Shown: in pieces, positions 38,163-49,497 of the stretch
How positions within the stretch are numbered: the first letter of the stretch is position 1
How the letters are laid out: the number at the start of each line of letters is the position of its first letter
From: Malurus cyaneus samueli
Taxonomy: Eukaryota > Chordata > Aves > Passeriformes > Maluridae
NCBI GenBank assembly: GCA_009741485.1
Contig: CM019214.1
Span: 22,156,267-22,220,266, forward strand
DNA length: 64,000 nt
Direction: 5' to 3'
Made by a program: the position numbers and the translations under genes
The notes under the pieces: generated by a model
Told to the model about the DNA's origin: nothing
The model's database searches: none
The model's input: only the letters and a program-made list of their open reading frames with translations

Positions 38163-40226
38163 CAATAGACACTGAGCTCCATTTATTTCTGGTATCTAGT
38201 ACCTGCTCATGCTTATTGATTAGGACTTTTTGCTTCAATTTTAAATGATTTTTCAGAAGTTTTTAAACTTTTGATGACACTAGGATTTAATTTGCAGACA
38301 AAAATGCTTCAACTTACTTGACTTTACATTTGTTAAAGCTGTAGATCTTGATCCCCACTTCACCCTCCCCATCTAATTTTTGGCATAGTTTTGGCTCGTG
38401 AAAATGAACTCTGTCCCAGATATCACTGAGAACAGGTATAATTATAAAAAAAAATTTACACTCATTAGGTAACATGGATGGTAACTAGATAATTTTTTCT
38501 CATTAGGAAGAATGGCGAGAAGGACAATGAGTGCATTTTTTGAAAACAGGTGACTGGCTCATTTATAGTATTATAGATGTAATATACACAGGACAAATCA
38601 GGAGATTTAACTTTGGTGAATTTAGATGAAATATCATTAAAGTGATTTTGATATTGAAACAAGGTAGTGACAGATTTCACAGTGTATGAGAATGATTAAG
38701 GGTTTTAGGCTTGTTTTATGTTTGCTTTTCTCTTGGGTTTTTTCCTTCTTGTGAGATTTATGAATTCAAACTGAGTTTAGAAAATTGTCTGGTTAGTCTC
38801 CTTTTTGCTGGTCTCTCATCTGTAATAAGAATTTTTGAATCACAATCAAATATAATATCAACAAAAATAACACCTATGTGAAATGGAGTGGAACCCAATG
38901 TTTCCTACAGTTGAATTGCTACTTTAGTCATAGCTATTGTAAAAGCCTACTTTAGACATAAAAGTAGTCATGATTTAAACAAAGAATAGCTGATATGTTA
39001 AATAACAAACTCCACATTGACAGCCCTTTTCTGACTATAACCACAGTTTCAGCAGTCCTTTCCAAAACTTCTGACAGAAAATCCACCTAGCAGATAGAAT
39101 TTAATAAGGCAAGAACATTCATCTTATTCTGAAAATATCACTTGCAGTGCCACCTGCATTCATATTAAAGTGGTAAAAGAATTCTGCCTCTGATACCTTT
39201 TCATGGTATTTCATAGCACATAAAATATCTCAGAGGTAAAAAAGTTTCTGTCATATTCTCAGACATCAGTACAGGTGGTCAAAAAATCAACACCTTTATG
39301 AATACCCTTATGAAAAGGACACAGTTTTTACCTTTGTAATTTCCTATCCCAGCCATAGTCCCTGGATAGTGCTCATACCTGAGACAAAAGCAGGTGAGCA
39401 GCTACTCTCAGTGACCCAGAAAGAATGATGGGCAAGAAATCAGGTGCCTTACAAACTGACTAACATCAACTTATAGTTTATGAGGCCTTTCCTGTTTATT
39501 ATGTGACAGGGATAACACCTGACCCAGACTGTTTTCCCTAATATAAATGATCCTACAGTGACAGTTTTGCATCCTTAATACACTAGCCCAGACTTAGGGC
39601 AAAGAGAATGGGAGAAGCACAGCACCATATACAGTTTGGGGCAGGGTACATGGTGGATGTGACAGCTGGATTGTTCAACAGGCAATTCCTGTACCTGAGC
39701 TACAGCCAGAAGCACAGCTTTTCCACTGTGCCCTACATTCAGTGCAGCCTGTTTCTTCAGCTTGAACATGCACTGAGAGTTAGAAAAGTGCTGTTTAAAA
39801 TTCATCTTATACCAAGAAGTTTCCCATGCTCTCAGCTTTCTAAAACACTGCAGGTTGTAAAGAAAACAATTCAGTCTTACAAGTGGGTTTCTGCCTCATT
39901 TTATGCATCCAGAGTGCTGTTAGAGTGTTCACCTGAAAAGTAGGTGCTTTTTAAAAGTGGCTTGCTGTGTGAGAACTGATGCATAACATTGAAGGACTAC
40001 GTTTTCAGGAATATCAACCTCAAATTAGACAAAAGTTTACAATGCTGATCTAAACTAAACATGTTTCAAATCATGATTCATAAATCTGTTCTTTTCTATC
40101 CCAAGTGCAAGAAAGATTTGTAAATCCAAACTTTGCATTTAGGATTCATTAGCATGATTTAAAAACGTAGAGTCAAAATAAATTTTACTGAGTTATGGAG
40201 TTGCTTTTAAATTAGAGATTAAATTG

Positions 40227-40243
40227 AAAAAAAAAAAAAAAAA
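40227..40243. repeat. Poly(A) run of 17
   Basis: A17 in AT-rich unique DNA, no recognised element attached. Confidence 0.85.
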
Positions 40244-41526
40244 GAAGTAAATCAAATTCTGCCATGGATTTTAGCACAAGGTTTTCATAAAACCTAGGGG
40301 AAATATATTATTCAGACTTTTAGAAGTGTCTATTTTGAGTACACAAATAAACAATCAACAGGACAACATTGCAAACATTTATGAAACCCATTTCTCTCTT
40401 TATCTGGACAATTTCTGGAAATAATTGTTGTTTGCATGAGAACAACTTAGCACTGCAAACACCGGCCAAGTTTTGCATTAGGGAGTTTAAGGGCAATCTT
40501 TTAAAAACGATACTTTGATAACTGGTTTTGCTGGTCCACAATCCAAGAAAGTTAAATAACCAAAAAAATATTAAAAATTCAAATTCTGTTTCCAAATAGA
40601 AATGCCTTTCTATTCTTATTAAATCATCAAGCTAACAAAGTAGTAGGAAGCTGCTGTCTTAATTACAGCTTTCATTTTATCTTAATTCAAGGATACAAGG
40701 GTGTTACACTCTTGTTCCTGTATTTGATACCTTGACAATACACTGATGAAACGATGTTTTTCTAAGCAGATTATACAGCAACTCAAACAGCAATTTAGGA
40801 ATTCACATTTGTTAAATGCATGTAGACAAACTCCCACATATAGAGAAAAACATCATAAAGCCATGTCCTACTTAAATCTCCGTCTACTTTAATATATTTG
40901 CACAGGACTATATAATTATGTAGTTGTTAAATCTCAGTAGTATCTGAATGAATTTCTGAAATACATACGGTCTCATTGTTGTAGTCAATGATTTAACTGT
41001 TCCTAGATAAATCAGTTGTCCTGCTCTATCCCATCTGAATACCAGCATTTTAAGAGTTTTTTCCCCTGACTGTAGGACTACATCTAATATACAGAAAAAC
41101 CTGGAACATTAACAAAAGAGGTCTATAAACACTTCAGGATTTATTTGTTCTTATGATTCTACCTATCTTGTCTTTTGATTTTGTCTCTCCACAAAGTTTT
41201 CTGCATTCCTATGAGTAGAAGGTTAATATCTACATGTTTCAAATACTAAGTTCACAGTGCCATAGAATCATAGACTGGTTAAGGATGGGAGACTAAAAAA
41301 TAATCTAGTCCAAACTCTCTTCCATTGATAAGGTGCATCTTTCAATAGATCCCATTGCTTAAGGCCCTGTCCAACATAATTTTACATATTTCCAGGGATG
41401 AGGCAACCAAATCTTCTCTGGGCAACCTGTTTCTTTGTCTCACAACAGTCATTGTAAAAAATTTCTTCTTTCCATCCAATATAAATCTTTTTGCAAAACC
41501 AGTGCTCTCTCCATACTACTTATTAC

Positions 41527-41823
41527 TTATAACTTATAACTTAAGTATTGAAAGGCTGCAAAAAGTTTCCCTTCTCTTTTCCTGAATGAAAAGCCCCAGG
41601 TCTCTGAGCCTGTCCATAGAAGTATTCCAGGCCTCTGACGATTTTTTGTGTTCTGCCTCTGGACTTGCTCTAACAGGTCCATGTCTTTCCTGTGCTGAGG
41701 ATCCCAGTGCTGCAGATGGGATCTCATAAGAGCCGCACAGAGATGGAGGATCACCTCCCTTCGTCTGCTGGCTGTGCTTTTTTTGAGGCAGCCCAGCATG
41801 TGATTTCTAGGCTGCAAGCACAC
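41527..41823 (-). pseudogene. CR1 ORF2 remnant, downstream frame
   Basis: Open frame of 98 codons within the CR1 copy. It carries REVILHLCAALMRSHLQHWD and KDMDLLEQVQRQ, which match the CR1 segment with the consensus pattern 'L-x-SALVRPHLEYC' and 'LERVQRR'. It overlaps the next entry in a different frame, so a frameshift lies near 41750-41823. No function remains. Confidence 0.85.
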
Positions 41824-42071
41824 ATTGATAGATCACATTGAATTTTTTCATCCACCAGAATGGTGGACATCAAGTCCTTCTCCTCTGGGCTGCTCTCAAT
41901 CCATTCCTCCTCCAGTTGGTATTGGTTAGACATCACCATGACCCAGGTGCAGGACCAGGTGCACTTGTTAAATTCCTGATTCATACAGTCCCACTCCTCA
42001 AGCCTATCAAGGTGCTTTTGGATTAATCTTGGTGTTATCCAAGAAGTTGATGAGGGGAGACTTAATGCCAT
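41751..42071 (-). pseudogene. CR1 ORF2 remnant, upstream frame
   Basis: Open frame of 106 codons. It contains LDRLEEWDCMNQEFNKCTW, YQLEEEWIESSPEEKDLMS and CDLSMCACS, which match the CR1 thumb-region blocks with consensus 'LHLG', 'EKDLGVLVD' and 'QQCA' patterns. Its end overlaps the preceding entry in another frame. It is part of one decayed coding region. Confidence 0.85.
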
Positions 42072-42480
42072 TAGTCTGTGCCATTAAAGAAGGTGTAACA
42101 TAGCTTTGGTATGAGTATGGACTCTTGAGGGACACCGCTGGTCACTGGTGTCCACTCGAGCATTGAGTCATTGACTGTAACTCTCTGAATGTGTCCATCC
42201 AGTCAGCTCCTCATCCATCTGACAGTACATCCATCATATTCATAATTTCTCCAATTTAGCATCAAGAATGTGATGGGAGACCATACCAAAGGCCTTAAAA
42301 AGCGATCAGGTAGATAACACCAATTGCTCTTTCTTTCTCTACTGATGCCTCTACAAGGCCACGGGATGAGCATGACAGCACAGCTCCAGATTCGCCTTTG
42401 GTGAATCCATGTTACTATCTCTACTCACTTCTATGTCTTCCATGTGCATCAATATGACTTCCATGATGATCTGTATCAGG

Positions 42481-42614
42481 AGGGGAAGCTGTTATTTGTG
42501 CAGTTCTAGAGTCAGAGGAGTCTCGGCAGGGAAGGAGACAAATAAAGTAATGATAGTTATATACATTCTTAACATGTATGGTCATTCTAGATAACTCTGG
42601 CCATTCAACTAGTG
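42481..42614. other. Short spacer between CR1 and LTR
   Basis: About 130 bp of unassigned sequence, part of which could still be highly decayed CR1. Confidence 0.4.
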
Positions 42615-42756
42615 TGTTGGTGTAAAATCCAGCTGGAAAATTAAACACAGTCAAGCAACTCCTTTTTCCCATCTCTCCCCCTTCCAATGATAGAAGAACA
42701 CTATAGGATAAGAGAGATAATAAATTAGAATCCAATTTGCTGCAAAATTGCAATAA

Positions 42757-42780
42757 TCACAATAATAATAATAATAATAT
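42757..42780. repeat. AAT trinucleotide microsatellite
   Basis: About six AAT units, imperfect at the left end. It lies inside the probable minus-strand LTR. Confidence 0.85.
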
Positions 42781-43170
42781 AAGAGTGTACAAAAGAGGGA
42801 GTTTTGCAAAAAAAACGGTGTTTACCACCAAACAGGTATTCATCACCAAACAAACAAAAACACTTCCCAAAGCCAGTTTCCAGTGTGGTTTCACAGACAG
42901 AGGCAAAATGGCACTGGCTCTGTGCCATGGCCATATGGTATTCAGGAAAACAAAACAAATATATCAGGGAGACTCTCGTGGCTTAACTTCCTGCACTCCA
43001 GCCTGAAAACAACAGAAAGCAGGAACAAAGCAGAACTAGGAAAGCTCATTCATCCGAGCGAGGAGCTGTGCTCCCAAAACAGCAATTCTGTGTGGCTCAG
43101 ACCCTGCTGAAGGGGGTCTCTCTCCGGGGCAGTGGCAGTATGGCAACAGCAATGGTGGTCCCAGGAACCA

Positions 43171-43285
43171 CCCCCCCCCGCCCCCCCCAAAAAAAAACAA
43201 CAACACGAAAAAAAAAAACCAAAAAACCAAAACAACCAACAACAAACAAACAAACAAAAAACAAAAACAAAAACCAAAAAAACAC
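43171..43285. repeat. C-run joined to CAAA-rich low-complexity tract
   Basis: Two C runs split by one G, then A-rich DNA with CAAA, CAAC and CCAAAA units to about 43285. Six overlapping frames of 74-92 codons translate this into K/Q/N/P-rich or F/V/G-rich peptides; none is a gene. Confidence 0.85.
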
Positions 43286-43407
43286 ATCAACTTGTGGTTT
43301 CTGGCCTTGGCTTTTTAACCACAACCTGCCATGGTGTCATAGGTAGTATTGAATAGAGAGTGCTAAAAGCTCCACCCTTTTGTCTCTGTACCAGGGCAAC
43401 TAGCACA

Positions 43408-43649
43408 GAATACTGAATTTAATTTACTCATGTAATAGTAGCTAGAGAGACAATTAGGACAGAATTCCATTCCAATATCCACGTATAGCATCCCTGAATA
43501 TCGAGAGCAGATGATGTGTGACCAGGTTTATGTCACAGCAGAAAAGGTGGCTGCAATGATGAGCCAAGAAAATTTCTTTATATTTGCTTTAGTTCCAACA
43601 GGAACACCGGAATGGTGACCAATTGATTTGTAGGAATACCAATACAATC
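43408..43649. other. Unassigned sequence between LTR and old CR1
   Basis: About 240 bp without a recognised element. It could be further decayed 5' extension of the CR1 that follows. Confidence 0.4.
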
Positions 43650-44260
43650 ACTATGATACAAAGTCAGCATGGATTTGCTGGAACTCTAACAAATCTTTTG
43701 AATAAAGGAATAGCAGTAAATCTAGAATTCATCTGACAAAGACCAGATGATTCTAGGCTGCTTACCCAGTCAATAAAGAGAACTAAGAATCTGGAGAACA
43801 AAGTATCCAGTTCTGCATGTCAGACTTCACAAAAGACAAAGATAGTGCTGATTTGTTGCCCAGAGTACAGCAGGGAGAATGATCATAGGTTTATAAAATA
43901 TAACCCATGAAAAGAAAATGAAAGACTTCTGTCTCCTTAGTTTACAGATGGACACAGAAGGAAAGAAAAAAATGAGATCACTACATAAACATGTAACAAG
44001 CTACTGTCATAAGCAAAGTTAATGAGAACAAAGATCAAGAGGCTTAATTTAAAGTCAGGACAGTTATTTAATTTGAAAAAAAATCTTTCTAGTAAGAAGA
44101 GCAGTGGATTATTAAAGTGGATTGCCTGAGGAAAGGTTCTCATCATTTATGAAGAGGCTGCATAAACCTCTGTCATGTAGCACACAGATTTTTAAGTCAT
44201 GTCCAGAAACAGAAGACCAAAGTGGGTGATCTTCTGATGTAAGCCCTAGGACTCCATGTT
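43650..44260 (+). mobile_element. Ancient, highly diverged CR1-like LINE fragment
   Basis: Recognised from block order only. GTCAGCATGGATTTGCTGG and AGCAGTAAATCTAG come first (reverse-transcriptase region). CCAGTTCTGCATGTCAG, GAGTACAGCAGGGAGAATGA and GGCTTAATTTAAAGTCAGG are next. The series closes with TCTTTCTAGTAAGAAGAG, GATTGCCTGAGGAAAGG and GAAGAGGCTGCATAAACC, then CTGTCATG. These match the last 1 kb of a CR1 subfamily close to those of turtles and old bird lineages. Internal deletions and stops are everywhere and no open frame survives. It is clearly older than the other CR1 copies. Confidence 0.72.
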
Positions 44261-47200
44261 TACAATGATGAAGAGAACTGTTCTGATAACATGATCTATT
44301 AGATTAGATATATTCCAATACATATTGAATGAGGCATGTATATCTACAGAATGCTTTCAGTAGTGACACAGTGAGCTATTTACATCAAGCAATACAAGCT
44401 AGGACCTGTGTCAAACTGAATTGAGTCTCGTCTACCCAACACTAATCTGATTTAGAAGTCTATTGTGTGCATTTTTATCTCCCCCAGCTTTTTTATTCTG
44501 ATTATGAATTAAACCTTCAGTGTAAGAAAGCATTACTGATCACATTTCTGTGAGATAAGTCTCCAAATAGACTGATCCCTACTTCCTTTTTTTAAAAAAT
44601 CTTATGTTGGAAAGTTCCTAGACATATCTGTTTACAGGTTAATATCATCATCTTCTGCTGTTTGAGTTTTATAAGAACATTTTTGTTGTGCACTTTTCTG
44701 AAGGAAAACTTGCATAGAAGAGGAAAGAAAAATACCTTATCTATAACAAATGTCTATAAAATATTTCTCACCTTTAAAGATCTCCGAATTATTTAATAAA
44801 TGTGCCTATGCTCTTGGAATTATTAATGTATTTCTTAAGCCATGTACTTTGTGTTCAGTAAGACTAATCACACCTGTAATGTTAAAACTGTGTAAAGTTT
44901 CACAGAACTGAGAGCTACCTGAAGTTTTATCTCTAGAGGTAAAAAAATGAAAGTTACTTAATATTCTTTGCTTACATGCCACTATTTCATTTGAGAGTTT
45001 TGATTTCTTGCCACTGGACCTCCCAGACTTCTTTATGACTACTTGGAGAACAAAAGGTAGACTCACTTGTAGACCACAGATATCTCACCTTCTTTTTTTG
45101 TTCCCAGCATTTTATTTCCTTTTAATAAATTTCCCACACAATTTAACAGATGGAGTGCAACTATTTAAGATCATAATATGATTATGACCCTGCAAAGGTT
45201 TAAAAAGGCAGATACTCAGTCTTGGAAATGATCAAAAAATATAATTAAATAGTCTGCATAAGGTAAGACATTTCCATGGTCAATTGCAATGTGTCAGATT
45301 TTTGCCCTGAATTACTTGTAAAGAAGACGATTTTTCATGCAACTTTGATATCTGTTAGTTAAAAAGAAAAAAAAAAAAGATGTTTAAATCTGAAAAATCT
45401 GTTTATCAGTGTTTGATAAGCAATAAAATTATTTCTAATTTGTGAAAATTTTGGATCAAAACTTGTTATAATATTTTAGGCAAATGCAAGAATTTGCAGT
45501 CACCAAAAGAGTGTAAATTAAATGATAGCTGCAAAAAATATTATTTTACTTTGAAAACTGCTTACTTTGTCTGCTCTGATTCATTCACATATATTCTACC
45601 ACTTCCAAATTAAGGTGATTAGCTCCTCTTTCCCTGGGGATAATTTTAGTATATTTTCAAAGTTTCCCTTTACAATACATATATATCTGGGAGGTGATAA
45701 AAATCTACTAAATCCAAACCAAATGCTTCTACTGAAGTTGCTTTATTATGAGAAGGAAACATCCCTTGCCTCTACCACTCAGTTCTTTTACATTGGAGTA
45801 ATGAAGTGTAGAACCATAAGTGCTTGTCAAATTTTAAGTTGCCTGAAAACTTTTACCTTTTCAACAACAACCTGAGTTTTCTGACTTTGTTTTAAGGCAA
45901 AATATACTATTAAACTTTCAGAAAATAAATATTATTGCTTTCATTTTTCTCTGTAGGAAATAAGTTTAGCCACTAATAGGACTTTATTGAAAAGAAAAGA
46001 CCTTAAGAATGGCAAAGTCTTTAGATTTTAAGTAATATGAGTTTCCCTTGAGGGGGTGAAAAAAAATATAGCTTTTTTAATGATTAAAAATCTTATTGAT
46101 CAATAGCAGCCTCCAGCTAAGATAATTGCAATTTATATTTACAATTGTAATAATTCTATATGTAAACTAATTTATCTTTTCAATTAAAAAAACTAGGACA
46201 GTACAGAAAATAGTATTGCATTTAAATCTCATTATTTTGAAGATAATATATTACTTTAGGAAACTCATGCTAAGGTAACAATCACAAATTATTCAGGATA
46301 GTCTGAAAACATACATAGAATCAATTTTGTTTTCTTTTTTCAACTGTAGTAGTAATTCATTTGTACTTCAAAAAACCCCGAACAGATATCGCTACAATTC
46401 ATCATAACTCCTTAACAGGCGTTGGGATTTTATCACCAAAACAGGTAACAGCAGTCAGAGTTTTCACGTGATTTCAGAAGCCTTTGTTACTGCCATAGAA
46501 ACTAAATTTTGACCATCATAGGCTTCTCTGAGGGAGTGGGGGAAGCGAGGAGAAAGTAGTTAAATGACCTTACCTTCAGCTGACAACACAAATCCATCAA
46601 GCTGTTTATTCCAAACACTGTAAAAGTTATCAAGCACCCACTCTAAACACAGCAAGACCATGGTAGAAGGAAACCAGTAAATATCATTTTGCCCAATCAA
46701 AGGTATCACAGTGCTATTACATTCAGAAAATCATTAAGTACAAGCCAATCTCAAAATACCCACTGAAGTGTACCATTTAGCCAAAATGGATGGGCCCAGG
46801 CTTTTCACCAACAGAGTCTACTCTCTGATCCACCTTTCTGAAACAGAAAAGTCTTTCTAATAACTCTACTTTGAACATTAATAGCATGGGCAGTGAAAAT
46901 TCAAAGGGCTTGTCCCAAGTTATTTCAGGATTCTGTTTCCCACATGAAATAAATCGAAACCTGTCATGGAAGATAACTTACAATGCTGAAAATCTGGTGA
47001 TTTATTTTTCCTTCCTTATCTTATTGTTAGATTCTAAGAATGCCTCATCAACTCTTCCATAGCAGAATTATTTTAAATTGTATTTTAATACCTTTTTCTT
47101 GTGTATTTTCATTACCTATTATTTTACATCTAGGAGAAGAGACTGTTTCCATGTCCCTAAGGCCATTTATTCTTTAGGAGTGCCAGAGGTGGCACTGTCT

Positions 47201-48967
47201 CACTCTCACTTCTCACAGGTGACTCTTTTAACTGCTGTTGAATTTTGTTTCTTCTGTTCCAGAAGAAAAGCAGCATATCTGTACCAAGCATCCTTGAAAT
47301 AATGTGAACACATTATTCAGAGCTTTGTTTTTCTACAGATACTAAATGCATCATTTTGGAAATTACCTGGCTGCACAATAAAAATGCTTAATTTTAATGG
47401 CTACCTATCTGTAAGTATCATAAAGTCTATGGTAAAACACACAGAGCCCATGACAGGTCTAAACTATCAGTAATTGCTACAAATGAATATGCTCTATTTT
47501 AGGGGTTAGGAATTTTATTAAATAGGGCTTAGATAAGCCTCAGCAAATTATTTATTGGGCAATAATCCTTAAAACGAATTTACTTTTGCTGCTGGTTGAC
47601 CAGTTATAGCTGTTTAACAAACCATTCATAATAAAATAAGTACAAGCATAAATGCTGCATAAACATCAACCAAGCCATTTTAAATTAACGTAATCATCTG
47701 TTTAGAATACTTAGTTTGATTCAGTGATTATAGGAGCCCTTTGCTAGAAAAGGAAGCCAGCCAGTGTTATTTTGTGTGTGGTTTTATTTTGTATATGTAC
47801 TTGTAGGTTTGTGGGGAAAATACTGAGATAATAATAAGGTCATGCAATGAACTTTCAAGTCAGATTTAACGGGTGCATATTTTTTCCCAGAGTAAGTATA
47901 CATTAAACCTTTTGTTGGATACATTTCTGAAAAATAACTTGAAAGGAAGACCTTTTCTTGGCTTCCAAGAGCTAGATTTTCTTGACTTTCACATCACCAC
48001 TGCGGACAGTGAATCCCCAGCAGCTTCATTTACCTCATACAAAGCGGGAATTACTATATCATTTGGTTTTAGTTCCAGTCAATTAGAAGACCCATTGAAT
48101 TTAAATTGCATGTTAGAAAATGCAGGTTAGAAAATGTCAGATGATGAAATAATGTTTCTTCACCCTTTTTGAAATCCTGAATTTTAACCATTTTGATGGA
48201 TATTTTCGACAGATAAACATGTTTCAAATTTAAATTTTCTTTTGGAAAGTTCTGCTAAAAAGAATTACTTTGTGGATCTGTTGCTGATGTTAACTGCTTT
48301 TTTCAAATTGCCTTTGAATTTTGGAATAGGGATTTGGATTTTTCCAGTGTTTTTTTCCCTTCAGAAATGCGTGATATTTTGTCTTTTAGTGTCTATCACC
48401 ATAAAACTCTCTAAAACTTTGTGCTTGCTCACATAATTATCTTTTGTGTTAAGAAAAGACTAAATCAAGCAACTAAATTCCAGAAGAGAGCAAGGTAGAA
48501 GTTGAAAAAATATAATAAAGGTTAATCTTAACTAAAAGATTAAAGATAAAATAATAAAATTACAGTATTTAACTTCCCCATTGTTTAATTTTTCTTTGAT
48601 TTTTTTTTTTTTCAGTCATCACTGTGAGAAGACTGACTAAGGAAAACAGGAAGCTGTCATTAACCAATTTTTACAAACTAGACAACTAAGAAATTGCAGA
48701 AGTGCATTTGGTTTTAAAAACAAGCAATCAAACAGCAAGAACCCCCAAAACAAAACCAACAAATGCACGGACTTCTAATACAATGAATTCTAAATTAAGA
48801 TACAACTTTTTTCCTCAAAGATTAGCTCATGCTTTTTCAGGGACAAGGTGCTCTGAAATACAACAAAGACTTTTAACAACCACACAAACATCAGACAGGG
48901 TCATTCAGTCTTCTACAGTATATAGACAATATTAATTTTGTAATCATAAGATGCCAAAAAACCATTG
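44261..48967. other. Non-coding unique DNA, no gene seen
   Basis: About 4.7 kb of AT-rich sequence without any recognised transposon. Frames reach 102 codons (45567-45875) without a known domain. The low repeat content is compatible with conserved regulatory DNA, but conservation cannot be judged from one sequence. Confidence 0.55.
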
Positions 48968-49413
48968 AAAATCCTTTCCATGAAGAAATTTTTCCTGATG
49001 CCCAATCTAAACCTCACTGGGTGCCTCTTCTGGCCATTTCCTCTCATCCTGTCACGTGAGGTGTGTCGGAAGAGGCCAATCATCTTGCCACAACCTCCTT
49101 TCAGGCAGATTTGGACAGCAATAAAGTTTCCCTTGGGCCTCTTTTTCCCCAGGCTAAACAATCCCATCTCCCTCAGCCACTCCTCATAAGACTTGTGCTC
49201 TAGACTTTCACAAGGTTCCTTGTTCTTTCTGGTCCTGAGGAGCCCAGAACTGGACACAGCCCTCCAGATGTGCCTCACCAGGGCTGAGCAGAGGGGGAGG
49301 ATCACCGCCCCTGGCTCTCTGGCCATACTCTTTCTAATGCATGCCTCCAAAATATTTGTCTTTCTGGCCAAAAGGGCACACTGTTGGCTCTCAGTCAATT
49401 TGTCATCCACCAA
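48913..49413 (-). pseudogene. CR1 ORF2 remnant, 166-codon open frame
   Basis: The longest open frame in the window. It begins near VDDKLTESQQCALLARKT, carries ILEACIRKSMA and LCSALVRHIW, then LEHKSYEEWLREMGLFSL and RFRLGIRKNFFMER, and leaves CR1 after that; the last ~18 residues are not CR1. The order is that of the C-terminal third of CR1 ORF2. Around residues 55-70 a stretch corresponding to the 'W-APxxKKDxxxLERVQRR' part is missing without breaking the frame. Catalytic palm motifs are not included, so it cannot be active. Confidence 0.92.
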
Positions 49414-49497
49414 GAATCACTCTTCTCTGCAGAGCTGCTCTCTAGTAGGTCAACCCCCAACCTGTACTGGTATTTAGGTTATTCCTCCCCAGCTGCA
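48968..49497 (-). mobile_element. CR1 LINE fragment lacking its 3' end
   Basis: Reading the plus strand backwards it shows CTGATGCCCAATCTAAACCT, CACAACCTCCTTTCAGGCAG, CCAGGCTAAACAATCCCATC, CTCATAAGACTTGTGCTCTA, GAGGAGCCCAGAACTGGACA and GGTCAACCCCCAACCTGTAC, ending at CCCAGCTGCAG. This is a different CR1 subfamily from the copies at 3364 and 41261. LINE copies normally lose the 5' end, but here the 3' UTR and octamer tail are also absent, so a later deletion removed them. A small in-frame internal loss lies near 49215. Confidence 0.93.

Larger units (their letters stand above)
35246..41260. other. Non-coding unique DNA, no gene seen
   Basis: AT-rich unique sequence with the pentamer array, the inverted repeat, A-rich runs and the assembly gap listed separately. 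The longest frame (111 codons, 39608-39943) has no recognised domain and overlaps a 76-codon frame on the other strand. No transposon was recognised in these 6 kb. Confidence 0.6.
41261..42480 (-). mobile_element. CR1 LINE fragment, longest copy in the window
   Basis: On the plus strand it begins CATAGAATCATAGACTGGTT, the reversed CR1 3' end. It proceeds through TCTCTGGGCAACCTGTTTC, TGGACTTGCTC, AAGTCCTTCTCCTCTGGGCT, AGCTCCTCATCCATCTGACAG and GCATCAAGAATGTGATGGGA, and finishes at CTTTGGTGAATCCATG and TTCCATGATGATCTG. These are consecutive blocks of CR1 ORF2 read backwards, so about 1.2 kb of the 3' half is present, extending into the reverse-transcriptase palm region. It is 5'-truncated and frameshifted. 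Many substitutions mark it as older than the one at 25895. Confidence 0.95.
42615..43407 (-). mobile_element. Probable ERV solo LTR, minus strand
   Basis: Read on the minus strand, this starts TGTGCTAGTTGCCCTGG and ends GGATTTTACACCAACA, giving TG...CA ends about 793 bp apart. The 3' part has an ATT array, then TAATTTATTATCTCTC, GGAAGGGGGAGAGATGG and a final TTTAATTTTCCAGCTGG. This is the general form of ERVL-type U5 ends, as in the plus-strand LTRs nearby. No coding region is attached. I find no convincing target-site duplication (CAACTAG occurs at both edges but not in the right place). Extent and family are inferred from pattern. Confidence 0.6.

Noticed and set aside
38036..38248. 70-codon frame with poly-F and X residues
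   Set aside because: It crosses the T43 run and the assembly gap, so it is an artefact.
39608..39943. 111-codon plus-strand frame opposite a 76-codon minus frame
   Set aside because: No recognisable domain, and both strands being open over the same DNA suggests local composition and not coding.
43036..43356. Six overlapping frames, some with signal-peptide-like hydrophobic stretches
   Set aside because: They are translations of a C-run and CAAA-rich low-complexity tract inside an LTR; the hydrophobicity comes from poly-T codons.
42606..43402. CAACTAG at both edges of the minus-strand LTR as a target-site duplication
   Set aside because: The right copy lies inside the LTR end, not directly beyond it, and 7 bp is not the usual length for ERVL or ERVK.
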